The position numbers and the translations under genes were made by a program. Positions 9,248-18,080 of a DNA stretch of 64,000 nucleotides are shown here, piece by piece. Origin of the DNA: Salinicoccus cyprini (GTDB lineage: Bacteria > Bacillota > Bacilli > Staphylococcales > Salinicoccaceae). Location: contig NZ_VMSJ01000004.1 of assembly GCF_007713705.1 (NCBI RefSeq), positions 124,001 to 188,000 of the forward strand. Reading direction: 5' to 3'. Under the pieces are notes generated by a model, which was given only the letters and a program-made list of their open reading frames with translations, made no database searches and was not told the origin of the DNA. Numbering within the stretch: the first letter of the stretch is position 1; every line of letters starts with the position of its first letter.

Positions 9248-10309
9248 CTATGATTTTGTTTTAAGCCTTCTGATCAGTTCATCCACCACGTCATCGGTCT
9301 GCCTGTCCCCACCGACGTCGGGTGTCAGGAATCCGTCTGCCGTCACCTGCTCCATCGTATCGAGAAGCAGACTGCCCATCTCCTCTTCGCCGTGGTGATC
9401 GAGCAGCAGCTTTGCGGTCCAGATCTGTCCGATCGGATTGGCGACGCCTTTCCCGACAATGTCCGGTGCAGAACCGTGAACCGGCTCGAACATGGACGGA
9501 TGCCTGCCGTTCAGGTTCAGGTTGGCTGAAGGCGCGATGCCGATGCTGCCCATGATGCCGGCGCCGATATCCGTCAGCACATCTCCGAATAGGTTGCTTG
9601 CGACGATGACGTCATAGCGTTCCGGGTGTGTGACAAACGTCGCTGCCAGTGCATCGATGTGCTGGGAAACCGTATCGATATCTTTATATCCGGCCGCCGT
9701 CTCTTTGAACACTTCATCCCAGAACGGCATGGAGTGGAAAATGCCGTTGGATTTCGTTGCGCTTGTCACATGTCTGCGGCGTGACTGTGCAAGCTTGAAG
9801 GCATGCACCATCGCCTGTTTCGTCGCACGTTTCGAGAATACGTTGTTCTGGATGGCAATTTCATTATCCCCATGGTACATTCTTCCGCCGACGGAACTGT
9901 ATTCCCCTTCGCTGTTCTCTCGTACAACGACAAGGTCGAAATCTTTCGGGTTGCGAAGCGGTGACTGGATGCCCTTGAACACCTTGGCCGGACGGACGTT
10001 GATCTCGAGTTCGAATTCCCGTCTGATCTTGAGCAGCAGCCCCCATAGTGAAATGTGGTCAGGCACTTTCGAAGCATCCCCGACAGCACCGAGGAATACA
10101 CTGTCCGACTCCCTGAGACGGTCCATTCCATCTGCTGCCATCATGTCACCATGCTTGAGATAGTAGTCGCATCCGTAATCGAAATGTTCATATTCGAACG
10201 ACAATCCACCATGCATTTCTGCAACCGTATCGAGGACTTTCAAAGCGTGGGGAACAACTTCTACACCGATGCCGTCCCCAGGTACTACAGCCAACTTGAT
10301 CTTCTTCAT
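9248..10309 (-). CDS. Tartrate/D-malate dehydrogenase (isopropylmalate dehydrogenase family)
   Basis: 353 aa. It is an NAD- and divalent-metal-dependent beta-decarboxylating dehydrogenase. Visible motifs are VVPGDGIGVEVVP at the N-terminus, the substrate/metal region (NSEGEYSSVGGRM), and the C-terminal NLFGDVLTDIGAGIMGSIG and EPVHGSAPDIVGKG. The NSEGEYS sequence and lack of a leu operon point to tartrate dehydrogenase/D-malate dehydrogenase rather than LeuB. The second ATG (10309) is chosen because the first abuts the GGAGG site. It lies 26 bp after the SLC13 permease stop, which suggests uptake and oxidation of a C4 dicarboxylic acid. Confidence 0.82.
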   Translation of the reverse strand: MKKIKLAVVPGDGIGVEVVPHALKVLDTVAEMHGGLSFEYEHFDYGCDYYLKHGDMMAADGMDRLRESDSVFLGAVGDASKVPDHISLWGLLLKIRREFELEINVRPAKVFKGIQSPLRNPKDFDLVVVRENSEGEYSSVGGRMYHGDNEIAIQNNVFSKRATKQAMVHAFKLAQSRRRHVTSATKSNGIFHSMPFWDEVFKETAAGYKDIDTVSQHIDALAATFVTHPERYDVIVASNLFGDVLTDIGAGIMGSIGIAPSANLNLNGRHPSMFEPVHGSAPDIVGKGVANPIGQIWTAKLLLDHHGEEEMGSLLLDTMEQVTADGFLTPDVGGDRQTDDVVDELIRRLKTKS

Positions 10310-10335
10310 ATACATCCTCCTGTTGTTATGTCAGA

Positions 10336-11766
10336 TTAAGGCCAAAAACCGATCCATCTCCAGTAAGTATACGCGATGATAACCATAATTACGATGCTTG
10401 CAAGTGTCAGCCAGAGCCCAGGCCACAGGAAATCCTTCTGGCTGACCCGTCCGGTTCCATGCACGACAACGTTCGGCATCGTTTCGACAACCAGCAGAAA
10501 ACCGAGCATCATTGCCATCGCGGAGGCCACGACGATCACCACCGGATCCACCCCTGCCTGCACCGACAGGCTGATCAGTACCGGCATGAGTGTGATGACA
10601 GCTGTCGATACATTGGTCACACCGAGGTGGTAGACCTGCGACAGTATGATCGCGATCGGAATCGCCAGCCACGGATTGCTGAATATATCAAGTACAATCT
10701 GCGGGGAGATCAGCACTTCCAATAGATCGATTGCCCCCGACTCTATCAATGAGTAGCCGAGAGAAAGCGTTGCACCGATCAGCAGCACGATGCCTAAATT
10801 GATGTCGAGCATCTTCTTCCAGTCTGCAAAGCCGGTCCCGGGAAGCGACATCAGTACAACCGCAAGCAGTGCAGCAAACGTCGGATGGTAGCCATGCCAC
10901 GATTCAGTGAACCAGATCAGGATTGTGACGGCCAGGATTGCAGTACATTTCTTTTCTTCCACAGTCAACCTGCCGAGCGACTGGTATTTGCCCTGCATCT
11001 TATTTTGCAGCCGATCAAAAGAATGCGCTTCAGGCGGGTAGCTTCTCCAGACGATATACATTGTTGCCAGTACGAGCAGCAGCCATACTGGTGCTGCATA
11101 GATGAACCACTGGAGATAGGAGATCGAGACACCTTCATACAATCTTAAGATTTCTATGGCCAGAATATTGCCGATGCCGGCAGTCAGGACGACAATTCCA
11201 CTGACATTCCCGCCGAAAGCCGCACCGATGTACATCAGCTTGTTGAAGTTCGAGCGCGCGTCGACCCCTGTTTCCTCGATGATGCTGCTGAGTACAGGAA
11301 CCATGAGCGATGCCCGGACAGCTGTCGCGGGAATGAAGAATGCCTGGATCTGCATCAGAATAAAGAAGCCCACGTAGATCCCCCTGGCCGTCCCTCCCAT
11401 TCGAGCCAGCAGAAAGTAGGTCATCCGTTTGACGAGAAGTGTCTGGTTCACACCCACCGCCATCATCATGCCACCAATAATCAGAAAGACGGCCGGCGAA
11501 GCAAATCCGCTCAATATGACATCCATCTCAGTGCCCTTCATCGCGATGAGCAGTATGAGGATGATGATTGAGGTCAGATCGATCGGAATCGGCGCAAATG
11601 CCCAGAGGACCAGTCCAAACAGCGTAATCGCAATCGTACTTCTCGCCGGCCATGATACCGACTCCGGCAGAAGCAGGAGGACGGCAAAGAACAGGACGAC
11701 AGCAGAAATGAACACAGCAATCCGGCTCCATTTCATACGACTGGTCCGCTTATCCCTGTCCCTCAT
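10336..11766 (-). CDS. SLC13/DASS-family anion:sodium symporter
   Basis: 476 aa with about 11-12 membrane helices. It belongs to the divalent anion:Na+ symporter superfamily (SdcS, CitT/TtdT relatives), which imports di- or tricarboxylates. The N-terminal basic stretch, PIPIDLTSIIILILL, the region HLGVTNVSTAVITLMPV, and the C-terminal ETMPNVVVHGTGRVS are typical of the family; the last resembles the SNT-type substrate and sodium site region. An AGAGGAGG site precedes the ATG. Co-transcription with the downstream tartrate/D-malate-type dehydrogenase suggests malate, tartrate or a similar acid as substrate. That is inferred from context. Confidence 0.82.
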   Translation of the reverse strand: MRDRDKRTSRMKWSRIAVFISAVVLFFAVLLLLPESVSWPARSTIAITLFGLVLWAFAPIPIDLTSIIILILLIAMKGTEMDVILSGFASPAVFLIIGGMMMAVGVNQTLLVKRMTYFLLARMGGTARGIYVGFFILMQIQAFFIPATAVRASLMVPVLSSIIEETGVDARSNFNKLMYIGAAFGGNVSGIVVLTAGIGNILAIEILRLYEGVSISYLQWFIYAAPVWLLLVLATMYIVWRSYPPEAHSFDRLQNKMQGKYQSLGRLTVEEKKCTAILAVTILIWFTESWHGYHPTFAALLAVVLMSLPGTGFADWKKMLDINLGIVLLIGATLSLGYSLIESGAIDLLEVLISPQIVLDIFSNPWLAIPIAIILSQVYHLGVTNVSTAVITLMPVLISLSVQAGVDPVVIVVASAMAMMLGFLLVVETMPNVVVHGTGRVSQKDFLWPGLWLTLASIVIMVIIAYTYWRWIGFWP

Positions 11767-11812
11767 CCGACTGCCTCCTCTGATATCCAGAATCCATTTG
11801 AATCAATTATAT

Positions 11813-11837
11813 AAAAAGGCTCTGCCGAAGCAAAGCC
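11813..11837 (-). terminator. Terminator downstream of the Mqo/Lqo gene
   Basis: An 8-bp stem closed by a TTCG tetraloop and followed by five T lies on the minus strand, 60 bp beyond the oxidoreductase stop codon. The T-tract also contains TATAAT, which may serve as the -10 element of the downstream SLC13 gene. Confidence 0.75.
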
Positions 11838-11896
11838 ATTCACTGCAATATAATTTGGAAGAATCAATCCATGCACACCGGCAACCCGCTTCATTT

Positions 11897-13378
11897 TCAT
11901 TCCAGACCAAGATCTTCCGAATTTGCCTTCCGGATTTCCTTCAGCAAGGTACTGTCTTCTATCAGGGAGTGTCCGTATGAAGGAATCATCTCCTTTATTT
12001 TAGGCTCCCATTTCTCCATATACTGCGGGAAGTTCTTCTCAAAGACCTCGAGTGCAACAGATACAGATGTAGAAGCGCCTGGAGATTCTCCCAGCAAGGC
12101 CATGACGGACTTGTCCCGGGAGTGGACAACCTCTGTTCCAAATTGAATATATCCCTTTCCATACTCTTTTGTATCTTTGATCACCTGCACACGTTTCCCG
12201 GCTATGATCAGATCCCAATCCTCGTCTTTTGCTTCAGGTACAAATTTCCGCAGCTCCTTCATCCGGTCTGCCTTGTTCATCATGACCTGCTGGATGGAAT
12301 ACTTGACCAGCGGAACGTTCTTCACACCGGCAGACAGCATGGTCAGTATGTTGCCCGGATTGATGGATCTGAAAAGGTCAAGGTTGGAGCCATTCTTCAG
12401 GAATTTGGGACCTATAGCTGCAAAAGGCCCAAACAACAGACTCTGGTCACCCTGGATATACCGTCTATCCAGATGCGGCACTGTCATCGGCGGCGTATTG
12501 GGTGGCTCTTTCCCGTAGACTTTGGCACCATGCCGCGCTACTATTTCCGGATTCCTACACACTAGAAATGCACCGCTTATCGGGAAACCACCGAGATTCC
12601 TGCTCTCCGGAATTTTTGTTTTCTGCAGCATGGGAATTGCGTTGCCGCCGGCACCAATGAATATATAATCTGCGACATGATATTCAACCTCATCTTCTTC
12701 AAGGTTACGGACCTTGACGCCCCATTTGCCATCCCTTCTTCTTTCGAAATCAAGGACCTCGTGATTATAATGCACTTCTGCGTTATCGTGTCCACTGATA
12801 CTTTTCATCATTTTTCGAGTCAGTTCACCAAAATTGACATCCGTTCCCGTGTCCATCTTACTCGCAGCAACCACTGCATCCGATGCACGTCCTTCTGTCA
12901 TCAGAGGGATCCACTTTTCCAGTTGCTTGAGGTCCTCCGAATACTCCATGCCTTCAAACATCGGCAATGGGGATAATGCCTCATACCGTTTCCTCAGGAA
13001 ATTCACATTGTCTGTGCCCTGTACAAAACTGATATGAGGTAATTGACGGATGAATTCCTCCGGATTCTGTATCTCCTTATTTCTGACCAGGTAGGACCAG
13101 AACTGCATGGAAACTTCAAACTGTTCATTTATTTCTTTTGCCTTTTCAATATCTATGGAACCGTCTTCCTGTTCGACCGTATAGTTCAATTCACATAACG
13201 CAGCATGGCCTGTGCCGGCATTATTCCTTTCGTTGGAACTCTCTATCGCCGGCCTATCCAGTCTTTCAAACACCTTCATGTTCCAGTCCGGCTCTATATT
13301 CTTTAGAAATGAACCAAAAGTACTGCTTAGAATACCAGCACCTATCAGTATGATTTTTTTCGGTTCTGTATCTTTCAT
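11897..13378 (-). CDS. Mqo-family FAD oxidoreductase, probably L-lactate:quinone oxidoreductase (Lqo)
   Basis: 493 aa from the ATG at 13378 (GGAAAGGTGA site; the extra upstream residues look untranslated). It is a membrane-associated flavoprotein that passes electrons from a hydroxy acid to the quinone pool. [17 protein letters not shown] is the FAD-binding motif; [41 protein letters not shown] and [19 protein letters not shown] are hallmark Mqo-family blocks. Staphylococcus aureus has two such proteins: a malate enzyme and Lqo, which oxidises L-lactate. The gene directly follows lactate permease (52 bp), so lactate is the more likely substrate here. Sequence alone does not settle this. Confidence 0.82.
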   Translation of the reverse strand: MKDTEPKKIILIGAGILSSTFGSFLKNIEPDWNMKVFERLDRPAIESSNERNNAGTGHAALCELNYTVEQEDGSIDIEKAKEINEQFEVSMQFWSYLVRNKEIQNPEEFIRQLPHISFVQGTDNVNFLRKRYEALSPLPMFEGMEYSEDLKQLEKWIPLMTEGRASDAVVAASKMDTGTDVNFGELTRKMMKSISGHDNAEVHYNHEVLDFERRRDGKWGVKVRNLEEDEVEYHVADYIFIGAGGNAIPMLQKTKIPESRNLGGFPISGAFLVCRNPEIVARHGAKVYGKEPPNTPPMTVPHLDRRYIQGDQSLLFGPFAAIGPKFLKNGSNLDLFRSINPGNILTMLSAGVKNVPLVKYSIQQVMMNKADRMKELRKFVPEAKDEDWDLIIAGKRVQVIKDTKEYGKGYIQFGTEVVHSRDKSVMALLGESPGASTSVSVALEVFEKNFPQYMEKWEPKIKEMIPSYGHSLIEDSTLLKEIRKANSEDLGLE

Positions 13379-13430
13379 TTTACAATCACCTTTCCAATTT
13401 ATAATGATTTGCTTCAATAGCAATTTTCTT

Positions 13431-15173
13431 CTAATTTGTTTCTGCACGCTTCTGGGAACGTAAGATCATTGTGAGCAGGACTGTCAATACAGCGATGATA
13501 AGGAAAAGCCCTATATTCAAGCCCAGTCCGTTCACCCATACATATCCGACAGCCCCTGCAAGCACAAGGTAGAATGCTGTCGGAATGAGCAGCCTTGATA
13601 TCAGTGTCCCCTCTTTGCCGATCAGTCCTGCAGCGGCACTCGCAGCGACAACGTTATGCACACAGATCATATTTCCTGCTGCCCCGCCGACTGCCTGGAG
13701 TGCGACGATATAGAGCGGGTTGGCTCCAATCTCGTCGGCCACCCCGAACTGGAACAGCCCGAACATCATGTTGCTGACCGTATTGCTGCCGGCGGCAAAG
13801 GCGCCCATCGCCCCGATTGCAGGAGACACGAGCGGCCAGTTATCTCCGAACAGGCTTGCAGCACCCTGTGCCAGTACAAGCGGCATGGAATCGAACCCGG
13901 CGTCGTTGAGTCCTGAATTGATGAACACCTGTACAAGGGGTACGGAAACAATCAGCGCTGCCATGGCTGCCACTATCGTCCTGCCCGAAACCTTGAATGC
14001 ATTTGCCATCCCCTTGCCGTCAAGGCCATGCAGCCATCCTGAAAGGATTGCAACCACAATGAATACGACACCCGGAATCATGAGTGGCGTCAGATTGTGC
14101 GTGATGTCGGTCCCCAATATATTTTCAAAGGAAATGACCCAGCTTGAAACGATTGCCTTGAGTCCGAGTGCCTCGACGCGTGTGATAACCAGCAGTAGTG
14201 CCACGAGCACATAAGGCATCCAAGCCTTGACCATTGAAATCTTCTTTGTCGGCTTAACATCTGCAGCAATATCGCTGAGCCATGACTTCTGCCAAGATTC
14301 ACGCGGCTCAAAATCGAATGTGGTTTTTGGCATCAGGAATCCTTTCTTCGCTAACGGAATGACGATCGCCATCCCAATAAGGCCACCGAGCAGTGATGGA
14401 AATTCAGGTCCCAGGAAATTGGCGACCAATGTAAATGGAATGACAAATGCAAGTCCTGCAAAGATTGCAAAGGGCCATACTGCGAAGCCTTCCCTGAAAC
14501 TTCTGTTCCTGCCGAAGAATTTTGTCAGCATGGCCGACATGAGAAGCGGCACAAATAGACCAACAATGGCATGGAATATTGATACTTGACCGCCCACCTC
14601 AAAGATGAAATTCGACATTTCCTGACCGCTGCCATCTATGTAGTTGTTGACGACAGGCTGATTTTCAAGACTTGTATTCACCCCGACGAGGATCGGCGTC
14701 CCTACCGCGCCATATGAAACCGGTGTGGACTGCAGCATCAGTGCAACCATCACTGCAGCCAGTGCGGGGAAGCCGAGCGCAATCAGAAGCGGACCTACAA
14801 TCGTTGCCGGCGCCCCCCATCCCGCTGCGCCTTCGAGAAATGTTCCGAACAGCCAGGCAACGATGATTGCCTGCACTCTTCTGTCCGGGGAAATGCTTGT
14901 GAATGATGCGCGTATCGTATCCACTGCACCACTCTCCTTGAGCATATTCAGCAGAAGTACTGCGCCGAAAACAATAACACCGACCTCAAGCGCGGTCATG
15001 ACACCCTTCAGCGACGCTGCTGTGATGCTGACAGCCCCCATCTGCCAGCCGAAATACGCAATAAGCACCGTAATGATGAAACTGAAAAACATCCCTTTTC
15101 TGGCTGACCACCTTAATATGACGAGAAAGAAGAAAATGGATAAAATCGGCAAAAGACTCATTAGAATCAGCAT
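13431..15173 (-). CDS. lctP: L-lactate permease (LctP family)
   Basis: 580 aa, with about 12-14 helices. It is a proton-coupled lactate/glycolate importer of the inner membrane. The ATG at 15173 has a GGAGG site and gives the typical start [14 protein letters not shown]. Recognisable family blocks are [53 protein letters not shown] and [20 protein letters not shown]. It heads a two-gene unit with the Mqo-family oxidoreductase, giving uptake plus quinone-linked oxidation of lactate. A strong promoter with a cre match and a palindrome lies upstream. Confidence 0.93.
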   Translation of the reverse strand: MLILMSLLPILSIFFFLVILRWSARKGMFFSFIITVLIAYFGWQMGAVSITAASLKGVMTALEVGVIVFGAVLLLNMLKESGAVDTIRASFTSISPDRRVQAIIVAWLFGTFLEGAAGWGAPATIVGPLLIALGFPALAAVMVALMLQSTPVSYGAVGTPILVGVNTSLENQPVVNNYIDGSGQEMSNFIFEVGGQVSIFHAIVGLFVPLLMSAMLTKFFGRNRSFREGFAVWPFAIFAGLAFVIPFTLVANFLGPEFPSLLGGLIGMAIVIPLAKKGFLMPKTTFDFEPRESWQKSWLSDIAADVKPTKKISMVKAWMPYVLVALLLVITRVEALGLKAIVSSWVISFENILGTDITHNLTPLMIPGVVFIVVAILSGWLHGLDGKGMANAFKVSGRTIVAAMAALIVSVPLVQVFINSGLNDAGFDSMPLVLAQGAASLFGDNWPLVSPAIGAMGAFAAGSNTVSNMMFGLFQFGVADEIGANPLYIVALQAVGGAAGNMICVHNVVAASAAAGLIGKEGTLISRLLIPTAFYLVLAGAVGYVWVNGLGLNIGLFLIIAVLTVLLTMILRSQKRAETN

Positions 15174-15211
15174 GAATAACCTCCATACTCCATATTTGGC
15201 TACAGTCAACC

Positions 15212-15226
15212 AGTCATCAGATGACT
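15212..15226. promoter_or_regulatory. Candidate operator (perfect 15-bp palindrome) in the lctP leader
   Basis: AGTCATCAGATGACT, a perfect inverted repeat, lies just downstream of the predicted lctP transcription start. Its size and placement suit repression by a FadR-type GntR regulator, such as the one encoded about 0.5 kb away. The link to that protein is inferred. Confidence 0.6.
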
Positions 15227-15238
15227 ATATCTCTCCAT

Positions 15239-15267
15239 ATTCTATGAAAGCGATTTCTTTTTGTCAA
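15239..15267 (-). promoter_or_regulatory. Sigma-A promoter of lctP with overlapping cre site
   Basis: The minus strand reads TTGACA, a 17-bp spacer, then TAGAAT. Bases 15244-15258 (ATGAAAGCGATTTCT on the plus strand) match every fixed position of the catabolite-responsive element pattern WTGNAANCGNWNNCW and lie between the -35 and -10 boxes, where CcpA would block transcription. Confidence 0.75.
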
Positions 15268-15276
15268 ATTATTTTT

Positions 15277-15300
15277 AAAAAAAAGAGACCACCAGATCTC
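15277..15300 (-). terminator. Terminator candidate upstream of the lctP promoter
   Basis: On the minus strand a 6-bp stem (GAGATC/GGTCTC with one G-U pair) precedes eight T. It would stop transcription arriving from the repeat region before it reaches the lctP promoter. Confidence 0.6.
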
Positions 15301-15306
15301 CCAGAT

Positions 15307-15342
15307 TGAAGACAAACCCCGTTTTGACACGGCGTTTGTCTT
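15307..15342. terminator. Second hairpin, perfect 10-bp arms
   Basis: GAAGACAAAC and GTTTGTCTTC form perfect arms, extended by CCG/CGG inside. A T-rich tract follows only on the plus strand. No plus-strand gene ends here, so it may be a terminator for antisense transcription or part of the structured region. Confidence 0.5.
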
Positions 15343-15382
15343 CTTATTATGTATTTTGATAGATCCCGAATGGGAGCCGTCG

Positions 15383-15546
15383 CCATGGTGAGTTAGAGGC
15401 CTAATTCACCATCGTGGGGTCTACCATGGCGAGTTAGAGGGCCAACTCACCATCGTGGGCGCTACCATGGTGAGTTAGAGGCTTAATTCACCATCGTCGG
15501 CGCTACCATGGCGAGTTAGAGGCTTAATTCACCGTCGTGGGCGATT
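15383..15546. repeat. Four tandem 41-bp hairpin-forming repeats
   Basis: Units begin at 15383, 15424, 15465 and 15506, exactly 41 bp apart. Each has the core CCATGG(T/C)GAGTTAG-AGGn-C(T/C)AA(T/C)TCACC(A/G)T, an imperfect inverted repeat of about 12-14 bp with a 4-5 nt loop, then a linker CGTGGGCGCTA. Differences between units are few and several keep pairing through G-U. There is no unique spacer, so it is not CRISPR. The rest of the 15.2-15.74 kb gap holds only terminators and promoter elements; I see no gene in it. Confidence 0.85.
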
Positions 15547-15671
15547 GTGATGATGACCGGCGACGGACTATTATCGTTCAGGGAACCGGCTTTTCCATCC
15601 TGCACCCGCTGCCTGTTGATTTCAGCATACTCTTCCCCCTGATCTGCAGATTCCCATACATCCCGACAAAA

Positions 15672-15732
15672 AGACTGCAGACATGTCATTTTAATATGAC
15701 TTTGTCTACAGCCTGAGAGACCTCCAGGTCTC
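15672..15732 (-). terminator. Terminator hairpins after the GntR-family gene
   Basis: A perfect 7-bp inverted repeat (15717-15732) sits 9 bp after the stop codon. It is followed by a long hairpin (15672-15714, arms CTGCAGACA/TGTCTACAG with one wobble) ending on the minus strand in TTTTTG. Confidence 0.75.
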
Positions 15733-15741
15733 CTCTTCCAT

Positions 15742-16434
15742 TCATTTATGCTGTTTCAAAAGGACCGTCGCCACTTCTTCAAGATGTCTCATCATTGCGC
15801 CTGTTGCATTTCCCGAATCTTTTTCTGCAATGGCTCTATAGATGGCCTGATGCTCATCAAAAATCTTCTGTATCGATTTCTTCTCTTCATACAGCCATAT
15901 TCTTCTTGTTTCCTTCATCGTCTCAAGCATTTTCTCCGATACATCACCGAGCAGATCCACGAGCATCTGATTGCCCGTCGATTGTGCGATTGCCATGTGG
16001 AATTCATAGTCCGCCTGTTCTCCGAGCTCATTGTTCATTACAGCTGTACGCATCTTGCCGAGCGCATCCTGCATCCTTCCCAGATCTTCTTCATCTGCAT
16101 GGCTGCATGCCAGCTCCACGCAGCCGACCTCGATGATTTTACGGAGGTCCAGCAGGTTTTCGATATCCTTCCGTGTGATGATCTGGAACTCATGTTCGAA
16201 ACCGAGAGGCATACGTTCTTTTATATAGGACCCCTGGCCATGCTTGACTTCTATGACGTCCATTACACTCAGAGTATTCAACGCTTCCCTGATGGAAGCC
16301 GAAGACACCTGGTAGTGCTCAGCCATCCTGGTAATCGATGGCAGCTGGTCGCCTGGATTCAACACACCATCCTTGATATCCTGCATGATCAGGTCCGCAA
16401 TTTCTTCATATATTTTTTTCCTTGAAATGCCCAT
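15742..16434 (-). CDS. GntR-family regulator, FadR subfamily
   Basis: 230 aa from the ATG at 16434 (AGAGGTCG site). Residues 1-70 are a GntR winged helix (KIYEEIADLIMQDIKDG, then YQVSSASIREALNTLSVMDV). Residues 85-225 form the all-helical FCD ligand domain, with the metal-site pattern D-x3-...-H...H (DYEFHMAIAQSTGN and MMRHLEEVA). FCD regulators sense small organic acids. It lies between the lactate genes and the CstA transporter, read toward the former, so it is a good candidate for a lactate-responsive repressor (LldR/LutR-like). CstA-ilvE control is the alternative. Confidence 0.82.
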   Translation of the reverse strand: MGISRKKIYEEIADLIMQDIKDGVLNPGDQLPSITRMAEHYQVSSASIREALNTLSVMDVIEVKHGQGSYIKERMPLGFEHEFQIITRKDIENLLDLRKIIEVGCVELACSHADEEDLGRMQDALGKMRTAVMNNELGEQADYEFHMAIAQSTGNQMLVDLLGDVSEKMLETMKETRRIWLYEEKKSIQKIFDEHQAIYRAIAEKDSGNATGAMMRHLEEVATVLLKQHK

Positions 16435-16621
16435 TGGATCGACCTCTTTTGAATTCTTAATGTCCGTATTATGATAGCACATATCAAATCTTTACAGTAA
16501 CTTATCAATATATTAGTAATTTGTAATAAAAATGAAATCGAAATTATCAGAAAATATGTTGCTTTATGTCTCCGAACTTGTTAAGATGTATACAATTTTC
16601 AAATATAGGGAGGCATTAGAT

Positions 16622-18061
16622 ATGTTGACACTTACATTTTCCATTCTACTACTTATTCTTGGCTATATGGTGTATGGAAAAATTATTGAGAGAATTTTTG
16701 TCATCGATGACAGCAACGAAACACCGGCATACAAGAGCGGTGACGGTGTCGACTATATTCCTATGCACCCGATCAAGGGCTGGCTAGTACAGCTGCTCAA
16801 TATCGCAGGACTTGGTCCTGTGTTCGGCGCAGTCGCGGGTGCATTATATGGACCCGTCGCACTCATCTGGATTGTCGCCGGCTGTATATTCGCTGGCGCA
16901 GTACACGATTACTTTTCAGGGATGCTGAGCATGCGCAACAATGGCTCGCAGTTTCCTGCACTTGTAGAAAAATACCTTGGAAAAAGCGTAAAGCTTTTCA
17001 TCTATGTCGTTTCACTGGCACTCATGATCCTTGTCGCTGCGGCATTCACTGCTGGACCCGCAGAACTCATTTCACTGAAGACAGGCGGAGCCATCCCGTT
17101 CTTCGTTGCTCTGGTCGTCATTTTCGCCTACTTCCTTATGGCGACAGTTCTGCCGATCAACAAGATCATCGGCAAGATCTACCCGATATTCGGTGCGATA
17201 CTGATCATCATGGCAGTGTCGGTATTCATCGGCCTCCTCTTCTCAGGCGCCAAAGTACCGAACTTGACACTGTCCACTGCACATCCTGAAGGCTTGCCTG
17301 TATGGCCCCTTCTGATGGTCACCATCTCCTGTGGCGCCATATCGGGCTTCCACTCGACGCAGAGTCCGATCATCGCACGTACTGTACGCAAGGAATCCGA
17401 TGCAAGACGCGTGTTCTTCGGTGCCATGATTGCTGAAGGCATCATTGCACTGATCTGGGCGACGGCCGGCATGACATTCTTCGGTGGTACGGAAGGCCTT
17501 GGTGCAGCACTGGCCAACGGCGGCCCTGCTGGTGTCATCGACACGATCTCCATCGAATATCTCGGCGCAGCCGGAGCATTCCTGGCATTCATGGGGGCAA
17601 TCGTCCTGCCGATCACGACAGGTGATACGGCACTCCGCTCTTCCCGGATGATCCTGACCGAAGCAGTCGGAAACTTCGTCAAAGTCGGCAACAGAAAGAA
17701 GATGCTGATCATGACAGTATGTGTGGCAGTGCCTTCCTTCCTGCTCGCTACAATCGACTATTCCTTCCTATGGAGGTATCTCGGCTTTACCAACCAGACC
17801 GTTTCAGCTACAATGCTCTGGGTTGCAACCGCCTACCTCATCAAAGAAGGCAAGTTCCACTTCATTGCAGGCATCCCTGCACTGTTCATGACCGGCGTCG
17901 TCGGCACCTACTTCTTCTACGCACCTGAAACACTGAATATGAGCTACGAAATATCACTGGTACTCGGAATGGTTCCAGTTCTTGCTACAGCTGCGCTCTA
18001 CGTCAGAGCCGCCTATAAATACAGAGTCAGAGGCATCGCAAAACCTACGCATATCGGTTAA
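16622..18061 (+). CDS. CstA-family carbon starvation transporter
   Basis: 479 aa from the ATG at 16622 with a GGGAGG site; the 30 extra upstream codons are unlikely to be translated. It has about 12-13 helices. Family blocks include YIPMHPIKGWLVQLLNIAGLGPVFGA, AGAVHDYFSGMLSMRNNG, CGAISGFHSTQSPIIAR and LPITTGDTALRSSRMI. CstA proteins import peptides or pyruvate when carbon is scarce. It is followed 19 bp later by ilvE, so the two are probably co-transcribed. It is the shorter CstA type found in Firmicutes. Confidence 0.88.
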   Translation: MLTLTFSILLLILGYMVYGKIIERIFVIDDSNETPAYKSGDGVDYIPMHPIKGWLVQLLNIAGLGPVFGAVAGALYGPVALIWIVAGCIFAGAVHDYFSGMLSMRNNGSQFPALVEKYLGKSVKLFIYVVSLALMILVAAAFTAGPAELISLKTGGAIPFFVALVVIFAYFLMATVLPINKIIGKIYPIFGAILIIMAVSVFIGLLFSGAKVPNLTLSTAHPEGLPVWPLLMVTISCGAISGFHSTQSPIIARTVRKESDARRVFFGAMIAEGIIALIWATAGMTFFGGTEGLGAALANGGPAGVIDTISIEYLGAAGAFLAFMGAIVLPITTGDTALRSSRMILTEAVGNFVKVGNRKKMLIMTVCVAVPSFLLATIDYSFLWRYLGFTNQTVSATMLWVATAYLIKEGKFHFIAGIPALFMTGVVGTYFFYAPETLNMSYEISLVLGMVPVLATAALYVRAAYKYRVRGIAKPTHIG

Positions 18062-18080
18062 CAATTAAGGAGGAATTCAT

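Noticed and set aside
9248-10309. 3-isopropylmalate dehydrogenase (leuB)
   Set aside because: There are no leuA/C/D genes nearby, the NSEGEYS motif region suits tartrate/D-malate enzymes better, and the partner is a dicarboxylate permease.
15383-15546. Short regularly spaced repeats as a CRISPR array
   Set aside because: The 41-bp units are almost identical along their full length, so there are no unique spacers, and no cas genes are nearby.
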